A stretch of DNA of 42,159 nucleotides, taken from IMG/VR virus record IMGVR_UViG_3300027896_000086, positions 1-42,159 of that record; one strand, 5' to 3'. Origin of the DNA: a virus. Position numbers and translations under genes: made by a program. Numbering within the stretch: position 1 is the first letter of the stretch; each line of letters begins with the position of its first letter. Shown here one piece after another: positions 33,109-39,920 of the stretch. The notes beneath the pieces are model-generated. The model made no database searches. It saw only the letters and a list, made by a program, of their open reading frames with translations, and was not told the DNA's origin.

Positions 33109-33312
33109 ATGAGTATGTCAAAGAAAGATTTCATCGAGCTGGCGGACGTTATTAAGGAACAAAAGGGGAAGGGCGTACCGTATGAATTCAGCGCGGACCA
33201 AATCGGAATACTGGGCGATTTTTGCGCTGGTCAAAACCCGATGTTTATGCGCGGACGCTGGGAATCTTATATCAACGGCGCTTGTGGCAAGAACGGCGGG
33301 AAGGTGAAGTAA
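33109..33312 (+). CDS. First early gene, small phage protein of unknown function
   Basis: 67 residues with the strong site AAGGAGGGGAAAAAC before ATG 33109; a second ATG at 33115 is possible. Charged alpha-helical N-terminal half (KKDFIELADVIKEQKG). As the first gene behind the early promoter it may be made at once after infection, perhaps to alter host functions. No family recognised. Confidence 0.65.
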   Translation: MSMSKKDFIELADVIKEQKGKGVPYEFSADQIGILGDFCAGQNPMFMRGRWESYINGACGKNGGKVK

Positions 33313-33341
33313 TAACGTATCATAACAGGAAGGGGGAGAAT

Positions 33342-33530
33342 ATGAATAGGATCGAACAAAGCGTTCTACATGGTGATGACGGATTATTTATGGGAAAGAT
33401 TACAATTTATAGTGATGGTATTAAATGTTATAGCCAGTTTTCAGGGACAAAGAGATTGACCAGGGCTGATGCGATTGCCGATGCTGAATGGATGCAAAAT
33501 GACTTGTTATCAGTAAACGGGAAGGCATAA
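33342..33530 (+). CDS. Small early protein, function unknown
   Basis: 62 residues from ATG 33342 (GGAAGGGGGAGAAT). A longer reading from 33222 would overlap the previous gene and lacks a site. Beta-like middle (LFMGKITIYSDGIKCYSQF), then a helix (ADAIADAEWMQNDLL). No family recognised. Confidence 0.6.
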   Translation: MNRIEQSVLHGDDGLFMGKITIYSDGIKCYSQFSGTKRLTRADAIADAEWMQNDLLSVNGKA

Positions 33531-33564
33531 CAGTCGCAACGCGACGGGAAGGATGGGGAATGGT

Positions 33565-33873
33565 ATGAATATCCAACAAAGATATATAGTCCACGAATTC
33601 AAGCGTTGCGGATATATGCCGGAAAAGTCTTTTGATTCTTTTGAAGAAGCCGTTTCATACGTTGAAATGTTATCTAATGGTGACCGTCTTTCAAACAATA
33701 TGACAAGCTCACAATATAAGAGATATGAACAAAATATGAAACCATTGATTGAAGCGTCCTTCACTGGCTTTTATACGGATTGCTTCAATTACTGCCCGAA
33801 AGACGGATTAGACCACAAGAAAGAAGTGCTGGACTATGTTATGAATGGTTCAATTCAATTATCGCATAGATAA
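33565..33873 (+). CDS. Small early protein, function unknown
   Basis: 102 residues from ATG 33565, with AAGGATGGGG at usable spacing; ATG 33553 sits too close to its purine stretch. Helical, with Cys and Tyr/Phe-rich segments (FTGFYTDCFNYCPKDG). No family recognised. The 90 bases after its stop contain no further clear gene. Confidence 0.6.
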   Translation: MNIQQRYIVHEFKRCGYMPEKSFDSFEEAVSYVEMLSNGDRLSNNMTSSQYKRYEQNMKPLIEASFTGFYTDCFNYCPKDGLDHKKEVLDYVMNGSIQLSHR

Positions 33874-33962
33874 ACCAAAGTGTTAGTGACAAGGAATTTG
33901 AGGATATTTTGAAGAAAGAAAGAGTTTAACCCGCCCGCAAGGGCAAAAGAGGAGGGGAAAAG

Positions 33963-34088
33963 ATGAAGTGTAAATTATGCGACAAGGAATTTACACCGAA
34001 AAAGACCGGGCGAAAATGGTTTAAAGATAACTGTTGTTCCAAATGTACAAATTGGTTTAATGTTCCGAAATATAAAATATTCAGATAA
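33963..34088 (+). CDS. 41-residue zinc-finger-like microprotein
   Basis: ATG 33963 after AAGAGGAGGGGAAAAG. MKCKLCDKEFTPKKTGRKWF followed by DNCCSKCTNWF gives two Cys pairs (CxxC and CCxxC), as in small treble-clef or ribbon proteins. It is basic overall, so nucleic acid binding is plausible. Confidence 0.55.
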   Translation: MKCKLCDKEFTPKKTGRKWFKDNCCSKCTNWFNVPKYKIFR

Positions 34089-34121
34089 CCCCGCCACCGG
34101 CGGAGAAGGGAAGGGAATATC

Positions 34122-34280
34122 ATGCAGATATATAAAGGCGTATTTGCCCGAAGGGTTGACGGCGATTTGCAGACCTATGAAACAGTCGAACCAGCTAAGA
34201 ACAAGGCAGAGGCCACGCGCTTGTTTAAGCTCATGGCGCAAAAAATGGACGCAAGATTTATTGAATTAAGAACCGTTTAA
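34122..34280 (+). CDS. 52-residue early protein, function unknown
   Basis: ATG 34122 after GGAGAAGGGAAGGGAATATC. Reads MQIYKGVFARRVDGDLQTYE, then a helix EATRLFKLMAQKMDARFIEL and stop TAA 34278-34280. A competing ORF in another frame (34060-34269) has no ribosome binding site. Function unknown. Confidence 0.5.
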   Translation: MQIYKGVFARRVDGDLQTYETVEPAKNKAEATRLFKLMAQKMDARFIELRTV

Positions 34281-34305
34281 CGCTCCACCAACGAAAGGAA
34301 TTAAT

Positions 34306-34575
34306 ATGAAGGCGCAGAGAACACATACAGAAGGCCAGTGGTATTTAACGGACGAATGGACAATCAAAAGCGGAGAAAAATGTATTGCAAAGGTTTACCC
34401 GTCAGTCGGCAATTTTGACGGGATACCAAACGCTAATTTGTTGGTATCCGCGCCGGAGCTGTTGGAGGCGTTGAAGGATGCCGAAATCTCGTTGCTTCAA
34501 ACGGACATCCCAAATACAAAACCACACTTTATGACCAAGATAGCGATTGCAATCGCAAAGGCTGAAGGTCATTGA
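34306..34575 (+). CDS. Conserved small phage protein (SAPELLEALK family)
   Basis: 89 residues. NANLLVSAPELLEALKDAEI and a C-terminal helix IAIAIAKAEG match a small protein that is very common in early regions of many phages. Its function is not known. Ribosome binding site GAAAGGAATTAAT. Confidence 0.65.
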   Translation: MKAQRTHTEGQWYLTDEWTIKSGEKCIAKVYPSVGNFDGIPNANLLVSAPELLEALKDAEISLLQTDIPNTKPHFMTKIAIAIAKAEGH

Positions 34576-34619
34576 CAACTTATCCGCTTTGGATTAGTAT
34601 ATAAAGCGGAGGTACTATC

Positions 34620-35003
34620 ATGCAAACAAAAGAGGAAATCAGGCTTTACAAAAGGGAATGGGCAAGAAAGCGCAGGGCGTTAGGCTTGCCAACAGGCGGT
34701 AAGGCTTCCGCCGAGTGGTGGAAGAAATACAACAAGGCATATTATGCAAAGCCGGAGGTGAAGAAAAGAAAAGCTAGACAGATGAGAAAGTATCGTAAAG
34801 ACCCGACGTTGAGCGTTCGTTTTGTGGCAAGGGATTTAACCAATAAGGCTATAAAGCAAGGACGGCTTGTTAAAAAGCCATGTGAAAAATGTAGAGTAGA
34901 GAAAACAGAGGCACATCATACAGACTATTACAAGCCTTTGGAAGTGGTTTGGCTTTGTAGGACCTGCCACAAGGCCGAACACGCCAAAGCGGAGGGCAGA
35001 TAA
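34620..35003 (+). CDS. HNH-like or treble-clef zinc protein
   Basis: 127 residues. The N-terminal half is very basic. The C-terminal domain has Cys88/Cys91 (CEKC), AHHTDYYKPL with His99, His100 and Asp102, WLCRTCHKAEH with Cys113, Cys116, His117 and His121. This phrase is common in small phage proteins annotated as HNH-type. The ligands for zinc and the His pair are present, but the diagnostic central Asn of an HNH nuclease is not obvious, so it could be only DNA-binding. Confidence 0.6.
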   Translation: MQTKEEIRLYKREWARKRRALGLPTGGKASAEWWKKYNKAYYAKPEVKKRKARQMRKYRKDPTLSVRFVARDLTNKAIKQGRLVKKPCEKCRVEKTEAHHTDYYKPLEVVWLCRTCHKAEHAKAEGR

Positions 35004-35004
35004 C

Positions 35005-35226
35005 ATGAAAACCGCAGAAATAAAACCCGATTATTCAACCCTACACTGTCCGCATTGTGGCTTTGATATTACTAATGAGCTAGAAACGGAATACGGCGTA
35101 TTCTGTCCTAATGCCTGTAATGCCAAATGCGGAGACTTTTGGAAGTCTGAAGCCTTGCCGAAGAACTGGAGAGCACTAGGCATGATATTGTTAGGGGATG
35201 AGCTATATCATAAAACAATTAGATAA
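35005..35226 (+). CDS. Zinc-ribbon protein, function unknown
   Basis: 73 residues. LHCPHCGFDI and VFCPNACNAKCGDFW supply a CxxC plus a Cys-rich second half, typical of a zinc ribbon. It starts two bases after the previous stop. The role is unknown; a restriction-alleviation type protein is one possibility, based only on size and cysteines. Confidence 0.6.
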   Translation: MKTAEIKPDYSTLHCPHCGFDITNELETEYGVFCPNACNAKCGDFWKSEALPKNWRALGMILLGDELYHKTIR

Positions 35227-35252
35227 ACTAATTAAAATAAGGAGATAATTAT

Positions 35253-35447
35253 ATGACACAACCTAGATTTTTTATATGCACATTGACCACGCCAGACGCC
35301 GATATCTTGCGCCGTTCAGAAATTGTTAGACGGGGAGAGAGGACACATTTGGATATTTACCGTCGAGGGATAGAGGCGTTTGAGGCTGAGCCGGAAGCCA
35401 AGAAAACAGTAGACGGAAAAGCCAAGAAAATGATAGACGGGAAATAA
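35253..35447 (+). CDS. 64-residue early protein with repeated tail
   Basis: Strong site AAGGAGATAATTAT. The first 45 residues look like a small fold (FFICTLTTPDADILRR). The tail repeats KKTVDGKAKK and KKMIDGK. It is the last gene before the replication-control region at 35475-35672. Confidence 0.55.
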   Translation: MTQPRFFICTLTTPDADILRRSEIVRRGERTHLDIYRRGIEAFEAEPEAKKTVDGKAKKMIDGK

Positions 35448-35474
35448 CGCGATAAGAATAAAATATAAATTGTG

Positions 35475-35503
35475 TTGACACGCACAGGCTTCGGGTGTAA
35501 TGT
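35475..35503 (+). promoter_or_regulatory. Candidate promoter upstream of the intrinsic terminator
   Basis: A perfect TTGACA (35475-35480) with TAATGT after 17 bases (35498-35503) or TGTAAT after 15 (35496-35501, five of six). A start near 35510 would give an RNA of about 80 bases ending at the terminator at 35553-35590, unless it reads through into the helicase gene. Confidence 0.5.
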
Positions 35504-35552
35504 TTTCGAGTAACTCAACCGAGGCCAGGCGGATGACCCCAGAAAAAATCAG

Positions 35553-35590
35553 ACCCCGTTTTTTATTAAAGAATAAAAGACGGGGTTTTT
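35553..35590 (+). terminator. Intrinsic terminator
   Basis: Long stem: ACCCCGT (35553-35559) pairs with ACGGGGT (35580-35586), and the stem continues with TTTTATT against AATAAAA around a short AAAG loop. TTTTTC follows, the classic Rho-independent form. On the other strand the upstream AGAAAAAA would supply a U-run, so it may work in both directions. A second GACCCC at 35535-35540 could compete for the GGGGT arm. Confidence 0.8.
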
Positions 35591-35596
35591 CTTTGT

Positions 35597-35654
35597 GTTC
35601 CCGGTGGTTGCACTGGCCTGCGACCTGTAAATCCTCGAAAGGGGAGCCGGGAAC
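35597..35654 (+). ncRNA. Predicted three-way-junction RNA element in the helicase leader
   Basis: Closing stem GTTCCCGG (35597-35604)/CCGGGAAC (35647-35654). Inside are hairpin GGTTGCA (35606-35612)/TGCGACC (35619-35625) with loop CTGGCC, and hairpin TCCTC/GGGGA (35632-35636, 35641-35645) with a GAAA tetraloop. The only good purine tract near the helicase start (AAAGGGGAG) is buried in the second hairpin. The apical CTGGCCT is exactly complementary to AGGCCAG at 35522-35528. It could be a riboregulator of helicase translation. The structure was worked out by hand. Confidence 0.5.
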
Positions 35655-35672
35655 CTTCTTATTTATGACACC

Positions 35673-37124
35673 ATGAGCGACCCCGAAATGCCAGACACAC
35701 CGCCAGACAGAACGCTAGGAAATGAGCAAGTCCTAGCCGACGCCGAACTTATCCGCAAGGAAGCAAACTTGGCAGAAGCCAAAATCATCAACACCGCAGA
35801 ACCTAAAAAATTACAGGATAAGCCCAACAAATATTTTACCCTTGCCATGAGTATAAACGGAGGCAAGGAGTGTAAGGAGTTTTTGTATTGCCTGGAAGAA
35901 GATAAATTTTATAACTATAAGAACGGATATTGGACGCCATTATATGATATTGAGTTTTTAGGCATACTCGAAAACCGTATGCCAAGACTTATCTCCATGA
36001 CGTTGCCAAGCAGAAAGCAGATCATAGAGAACTTTAAGACTATCGCCCGTCAGCACGTTGACAGGTTTAACTGGTGCGAAATGGTGAATTTAGAAAATGG
36101 GATGTTAAACCTGAGTTTGGGACAGCTAGAAGAACATGAGCCAATGTTTTTTTCCACTAACCGCCTTCCTTATAAATACGACGCAGGGGCTAAGTGCGAG
36201 TTGTGGCTTAAATCGTTGTCAGAGATATTCGAAGGCGACCAGATAAAAATAGATGTGCTACAGGAGTTTTTCGGGTATTGTTTGACGAAGGACACGAAAC
36301 AGCATAAGGCGTTGTTGCTACTTGGAGAAAGTCGGTCGGCAAAATCGACTTTATTATATGTATTGAGATATTTGATTGGAGATATAAATTGTTCATCCGT
36401 ACCATTGAAAGACATCCGTAATCCGCAACACACGCCCGACCTAGTGAATAAGCTCGTAAATTTTGATTATGACGTTTCCGCTAAAGCCACAGAATTTGAA
36501 GATGAATTTAAAAAGATAACCAGTGGCGAGCCGATAAGAGCCAACCAGAAATATATCGAATCTTTTTCGTTTAATCCCTACTGCAAGCTGGCTATGGCCG
36601 CGAATATATTTCCTAAGATAACCGACCATAGCTCCGCATTTTATAACAGGTTGATATTGATACCTTGCGACCGGGTGTTCAGCCCAGAAGAACAAAACCG
36701 GGATTTGCCGAAGCAGTTGTTAGGGGAATTGCCGGGGATATTAAATTGGGCTATGGCAGGATTAAAGCGGTTGACGAATAGGGGAAGGTTTGCGGAGCTA
36801 GAATTTATGCGTGAAGCGGTTGAAGAACTGGAAAACGAGAATAACCCAGTTAATTTATTTTTTGATGAATATGTTGTTGTAGAAAACGGAACATGGATAG
36901 AGAAAAGCGATTTGTTCGATAAGTATAAAATGTGGTGCGAGAGGACTAAAAATTTTACGTTAAGCAAAAACAGGTTTGCGTCATGTGTGTATAAAAAGTA
37001 TCATAAGCACACGCCAAAACAGATACGGTTAAGTTCTGGAAAACGGGCTTGGATTTGGAAGAATCTTAAATATATTGACGTTCCGCAGGGGCAGGGTGGG
37101 CAGGAGGTCGGATGGCAAGAGTAA
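35673..37124 (+). CDS. SF3 helicase of the P4/D5 replication-initiator type
   Basis: 483 residues. The D5_N-like region is at about 150-210 (WLKSLSEIFEGDQIKIDVLQ, EFFGYCLTKDT). The Walker A loop is GESRSAKST at 218-226, with Ala where the family has Gly. Walker B region NFDYDVSAKATEF; sensor 1 KLAMAANIFPKI (Asn311); candidate Arg finger NRLILIPC. No primase domain is visible at the N-terminus, so priming may come from the host. There is no clear Shine-Dalgarno at 35673; a four-codon ORF (35665-35676) overlaps the start by ATGA. Probably unwinds the origin at 32658-32913. Confidence 0.85.
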   Translation: MSDPEMPDTPPDRTLGNEQVLADAELIRKEANLAEAKIINTAEPKKLQDKPNKYFTLAMSINGGKECKEFLYCLEEDKFYNYKNGYWTPLYDIEFLGILENRMPRLISMTLPSRKQIIENFKTIARQHVDRFNWCEMVNLENGMLNLSLGQLEEHEPMFFSTNRLPYKYDAGAKCELWLKSLSEIFEGDQIKIDVLQEFFGYCLTKDTKQHKALLLLGESRSAKSTLLYVLRYLIGDINCSSVPLKDIRNPQHTPDLVNKLVNFDYDVSAKATEFEDEFKKITSGEPIRANQKYIESFSFNPYCKLAMAANIFPKITDHSSAFYNRLILIPCDRVFSPEEQNRDLPKQLLGELPGILNWAMAGLKRLTNRGRFAELEFMREAVEELENENNPVNLFFDEYVVVENGTWIEKSDLFDKYKMWCERTKNFTLSKNRFASCVYKKYHKHTPKQIRLSSGKRAWIWKNLKYIDVPQGQGGQEVGWQE

Positions 37125-37288
37125 GGAAGAAGAAGCGTAAAATTAAAATCGTTCCGGTAGATTTAATGGTCGGCTTGGGCGAGGTGGGTGGGGTATGGGT
37201 GTTAAGGGATCATGGAGCCGTTCGCCGTTTAGTTCGTACTGTCTACGCCCATGTAGGAACCGGGATATTAAATGTGATGATTGTCTGA
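37112..37288 (+). CDS. Basic 58-residue ORF overlapping the helicase end
   Basis: ATG 37112 with the strong site AGGAGGTCGG, inside the last codons of the helicase gene. MARVRKKKRKIKIVPVDLMV is strongly basic; the rest includes GGVWVLRDHGAVRRLVRTVY. It overlaps in another frame the Cys-containing ORF at 37195. One of the two, or both, may be made. Confidence 0.4.
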   Translation: MARVRKKKRKIKIVPVDLMVGLGEVGGVWVLRDHGAVRRLVRTVYAHVGTGILNVMIV

Positions 37289-37380
37289 GGTTTAATAATT
37301 ATGTTGAGCTTAAACGAATTGGGTCTAGACCCCGACGAAATAGCATGGATACGGTTAGTGGCAAAGACGATGAACGCTGA
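37195..37380 (+). CDS. Small Cys-motif phage protein
   Basis: 61 residues. CLRPCRNRDIKCDDCLRFNN (four Cys in a CxxxC...CxxC pattern) looks like a genuine zinc-binding phrase seen in small phage proteins. Preceded by GGTGGGTGGGGT. It overlaps the basic ORF before it by 94 bases and the gene after it by 80 bases, all in different frames. Confidence 0.5.
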   Translation: MGVKGSWSRSPFSSYCLRPCRNRDIKCDDCLRFNNYVELKRIGSRPRRNSMDTVSGKDDER

Positions 37381-37507
37381 ATGGGTGAAAATCATGGGTT
37401 GCTATGTCTGCAAATCTACCGGCAAACAAAAAGACAAAGAAGGCAATACGGTCATTTGTCCGATGTGTAAGGGAACGGGAGAGGCGATAAAGCCAGCGGT
37501 AGAATAA
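37301..37507 (+). CDS. Small zinc-ribbon protein (DnaJ-like CxxC pair)
   Basis: 68 residues. MGCYVCKSTGKQKDKEG and ICPMCKGTGEAI give two CxxCxxTG units, as in the DnaJ cysteine-rich fold or a rubredoxin-like ribbon. ATG 37301 has only a weak GAGG; ATG 37370 would give 45 residues and overlap the previous stop. Function unknown. Confidence 0.55.
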   Translation: MLSLNELGLDPDEIAWIRLVAKTMNAEWVKIMGCYVCKSTGKQKDKEGNTVICPMCKGTGEAIKPAVE

Positions 37508-37513
37508 TTTTTC

Positions 37514-37542
37514 TTGACAATAACATAACAGCATGGTATATT
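37514..37542 (+). promoter_or_regulatory. Strong sigma-70-type promoter
   Basis: TTGACA (37514-37519), 17 bases, TATATT (37537-37542): a full -35, the ideal spacing and five of six in -10. It is the best consensus promoter seen here. The ORF at 37571 starts about 22 bases after the expected start site, with an AAAGGAGG site. Confidence 0.75.
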
Positions 37543-37570
37543 TTTATCAATCAAGAAAGGAGGCTGTCTC

Positions 37571-37717
37571 ATGGGTAAATACACTAACGTAACAATCGCA
37601 CTTCTCGACGAAGAATTAGCAAAGCTCAATCAGGTAAAGAAAGCGGAGAAGGACATAACGCTCAAGGGGATTTTTGTTTTGGGATTGGATGCTATTTTAA
37701 AAAGGGTAAAAAAATGA
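37571..37717 (+). CDS. 48-residue ribbon-helix-helix-like regulator candidate
   Basis: ATG 37571 after AAAGGAGGCTGTCTC. MGKYTNVTIALLDEELAKL, then KDITLKGIFVLGLDAILK, fits the short strand plus two helices of Arc/CopG-type DNA-binding proteins. It is the first gene behind the consensus promoter. The first 15 bases of the gene nearly repeat at 32543. No homologue was checked; a coiled small protein is the alternative. Confidence 0.5.
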   Translation: MGKYTNVTIALLDEELAKLNQVKKAEKDITLKGIFVLGLDAILKRVKK

Positions 37718-37842
37718 CCACCATCCTTGTCCACTCACCACTACACAACTATCTTCAATACCTGTGTTTCTACGGGCGGATAACGACTGAACAGGCGATA
37801 TTGGTTTTGGAGTGTAAGAAGGCGTTGGCGGAGATGAACTAA
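37714..37842 (+). CDS. 42-residue ORF, function unknown
   Basis: The ATG overlaps the previous stop (ATGA). MTTILVHSPLHNYLQYLCFY, then a helix TEQAILVLECKKALAEM. The stop shares a base with the next ATG (TAATG at 37840-37844), so three genes are coupled in series. Confidence 0.5.
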   Translation: MTTILVHSPLHNYLQYLCFYGRITTEQAILVLECKKALAEMN

Positions 37843-38252
37843 TGCGTGACTTAAAAACCCAACAAGACGCGGGAATAATTCTGATGTGGTGCATTTTTCT
37901 TTCCATTTTGGTTGTGCTGTTGTTTGCGAAGCCGGTGAGGGCGGAGGACTACGAACCCGTCATGGTCTGTAATGCGATATTCCATGCTGAAGGGGGCGCG
38001 AAGGCACAGTATTTATATGGAATCCGCTCTGTTCACTATAAAGACCTGTTTGAAGCCCGTCATATCTGTTTAAACACCGTAAAACACGCGAAAAAGGACT
38101 ATCTAAGGGAAACGGGTGGCAAAATTGATTTTATCGCCTTCTTGGGGTCGCGCTACGCTCCTGTAGGGGCTAAAAACGACCCCAAACACCTCAATAATCA
38201 CTGGATTAAGAATGTGCGGTATTGGCTCAGAAAGGATGCTCATGTCAAATAA
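37842..38252 (+). CDS. Membrane-anchored or exported lysozyme/transglycosylase-like protein
   Basis: 136 residues. Hydrophobic IILMWCIFLSILVVLLFA with PVRA cleavage-like end (residues 12-35). The mature part VCNAIFHAEGGAKAQYLYGI, then FIAFLGSRYAPVGAKNDPKH and NNHWIKNVRYWL, follows a pattern I associate with small phage muralytic proteins: an AEGG Glu, then a Gly-Ser-Arg-Tyr and NDP block. The catalytic assignment is uncertain. Being early and exported, it is separate from the late lysis cassette, so an entry or exclusion role is possible. Confidence 0.5.
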   Translation: MRDLKTQQDAGIILMWCIFLSILVVLLFAKPVRAEDYEPVMVCNAIFHAEGGAKAQYLYGIRSVHYKDLFEARHICLNTVKHAKKDYLRETGGKIDFIAFLGSRYAPVGAKNDPKHLNNHWIKNVRYWLRKDAHVK

Positions 38253-38499
38253 CGATGTGATAAGGCGTGGCGGCGGCTCGCCACAGGCAAGGGGCGCGGA
38301 TGAAGCCGGTATGAGTGGATCGTCCCACGCACAAGGATATGAATGCGAAGATTGCTTTGAAATATTTGATCGCGTTAACGAGGACGGCGTATGCCCTGAA
38401 TGCCAAGAGGAACGTGACGCCGAAATGTACGCGGATAAATTTGGAAGTGATATTCGACCTGGCAAGGTGAATGAAGATAATCCGAAAGTGGATAGATAG
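38242..38499 (+). CDS. Small zinc-ribbon protein
   Basis: 85 residues from ATG 38242 (AAAGGATGCTC). YECEDCFEIFD (Cys35, Cys38) and GVCPECQEERD (Cys51, Cys54) form a zinc ribbon. The N-terminus is low complexity with Gly, Ser and Ala. It overlaps the preceding gene by eleven bases. Function unknown. Confidence 0.6.
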   Translation: MSNNDVIRRGGGSPQARGADEAGMSGSSHAQGYECEDCFEIFDRVNEDGVCPECQEERDAEMYADKFGSDIRPGKVNEDNPKVDR

Positions 38500-38670
38500 A
38501 TGCCTAAGATTAAAAATTTATTAGCCGAGATTAATAAAATTAACCGTCATTGCCTTAAGCAAGCGATTACGGGCGCAAAGCACCGAACCCCGGCACATCA
38601 ATCTGAGCTTATTTATGGTCAGTGGTGTCACGAAGGAAAGATAAGGAAACGGAATGGGAGTTTTTATTGA
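38500..38670 (+). CDS. 56-residue basic protein, function unknown
   Basis: ATG 38500 sits on the previous stop (TAGATG). MPKIKNLLAEINKINRHCLK and AKHRTPAHQSELIYGQWC are basic; Cys and His residues are spaced but no clear motif stands out. No Shine-Dalgarno is needed if coupled. Confidence 0.5.
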   Translation: MPKIKNLLAEINKINRHCLKQAITGAKHRTPAHQSELIYGQWCHEGKIRKRNGSFY

Positions 38671-38686
38671 TAAATAAGGAGGAAAT

Positions 38687-39271
38687 ATGGCAGAGAATGA
38701 GGTAGCAATATTCGAGGAGTTGAAAGCTCCAATGGCGATTGGAGAAGTATTTGCGAAGTCGGGAATGTTCCCAGACGTTAAATCACAGGCACAGGCTGTT
38801 GTAAAAATCCTTGCTGGAAAGGAATTGGGGCTGTCGCCGTTTGAGAGCATGGGTTCAATTTATGTTGTAAACGGGAAACTAGCACTTACATCAAAGGCGA
38901 AAGCCGGTCTTATCAAAAGAAGCAAGAAATATGATTATGTCATCGTCAAGTCAGACGACACAGAATGTACTATCAATATTACTAATGCCGACGGAATTGT
39001 TGGGTCTACAACTTTCACATTTAAAGACGCCGCCAAAGCCGGATTAGTCAATAAGGACAACTGGAAGAACTATCCGAAAAACATGTTGTTTGCTCGCGCA
39101 CTATCCAATGCCTGTACTTTCTTTTGTCCAGAGGTTGTTTCGGGATATTATTCAACGGAAGAATTAGAGGACTTAGGCGACAGCGTATTGTCGCCAGTTA
39201 AGACGACGGTTAATGTTGATGTTCCGGCACATACGGATGCGGAGGTCGTAAATGACGAAAAAAAGGCGTAA
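38687..39271 (+). CDS. RecT-like single-strand annealing protein candidate
   Basis: 194 residues with the strong site AGGAGGAAAT. SQAQAVVKILAGKELGLSPF, SIYVVNGKLALTSKAKAGLI, YDYVIVKSDDTECTINI and LFARALSNACTFFCPEVVSG match a common phage protein that sits beside exonucleases and is often treated as a RecT-type recombinase. Its stop overlaps the start of the exonuclease gene, the usual partner. The fold is not proven here. Confidence 0.65.
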   Translation: MAENEVAIFEELKAPMAIGEVFAKSGMFPDVKSQAQAVVKILAGKELGLSPFESMGSIYVVNGKLALTSKAKAGLIKRSKKYDYVIVKSDDTECTINITNADGIVGSTTFTFKDAAKAGLVNKDNWKNYPKNMLFARALSNACTFFCPEVVSGYYSTEELEDLGDSVLSPVKTTVNVDVPAHTDAEVVNDEKKA

Positions 39272-39920
39272 TTACGACAATGACTTCCCAAGTGTTACGC
39301 AGGTGCTTGACTGCCTTCGCAAACCGGGACTTGAACAATGGTACAAGATTAACACTCCACAGTTCATTCAAGAGGCAATGGTCAGGGGCCGAACAATAGG
39401 AACGGCTACCCACGCCGCGATTGAGTCTTATATAAATACCGGGTTGCTGACCGTTGACACGGAATATCCCGATGAAGTGACGACGGCACTTAATAGTTTT
39501 GCCATGTTCCGCAGAGAACATCCTGAAATTAAACTTCATTCCTCTGAACAAAAAATGACTTCGTTTAAGTACGGCTTTAACGGCACGATGGATATTATTG
39601 GAGAAATTGGGATTGAGTGTCTTTGTGGGGATTGGAAAACAACTGCGGCGAAGCTGAACGATAAGCCAGAAATATACGATGAGGCAAAAACACAAGTGGC
39701 AGCCTATCTTCATCTATATAACGAAGTCAACACAGACCTTGTTATCAAGCCTGAACGAGCGTTCATTGTATCGCTGGCAAAAGATAAGGTTGCATATTCG
39801 TATGAAATTATTGAGAAAGAAGAACTGGTAAGCCGCTTTGAAGAAATATTCCTTTCTGCGCTAAAAATTAAAAACTACCAAATAGGAGCCAAATATGCAA
39901 AGTTCTGGAACAAGTCTTGA
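39252..39920 (+). CDS. RecB/Cas4-like PD-(D/E)XK exonuclease
   Basis: 222 residues. GTATHAAIE (His54), GTMDIIGEI (Asp114), CGDWKT (Asp127, Lys129) and AKTQVAAYLHLY (QxxxY) are the standard nuclease motifs. No Cys cluster for iron-sulphur is present. It overlaps the annealing-protein gene by 20 bases, which supports a two-gene recombination system acting on DNA ends. Confidence 0.85.
   Translation: MTKKRRNYDNDFPSVTQVLDCLRKPGLEQWYKINTPQFIQEAMVRGRTIGTATHAAIESYINTGLLTVDTEYPDEVTTALNSFAMFRREHPEIKLHSSEQKMTSFKYGFNGTMDIIGEIGIECLCGDWKTTAAKLNDKPEIYDEAKTQVAAYLHLYNEVNTDLVIKPERAFIVSLAKDKVAYSYEIIEKEELVSRFEEIFLSALKIKNYQIGAKYAKFWNKS

Noticed and set aside
33874-33962. Short open frame ending in a natural-looking SDKEFEDILKKERV tail
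   Set aside because: No start codon is available before an upstream stop; it might be a frameshifted remnant of the preceding gene but the evidence is too thin to list.
34060-34269. 69-codon ORF in the early cluster
   Set aside because: The overlapping frame at 34122-34280 has a strong ribosome binding site and better protein character.
35597-35654. Hammerhead ribozyme
   Set aside because: A three-way junction with a GAAA is present, but the CUGAnGA core and the cleavage-site context are absent.
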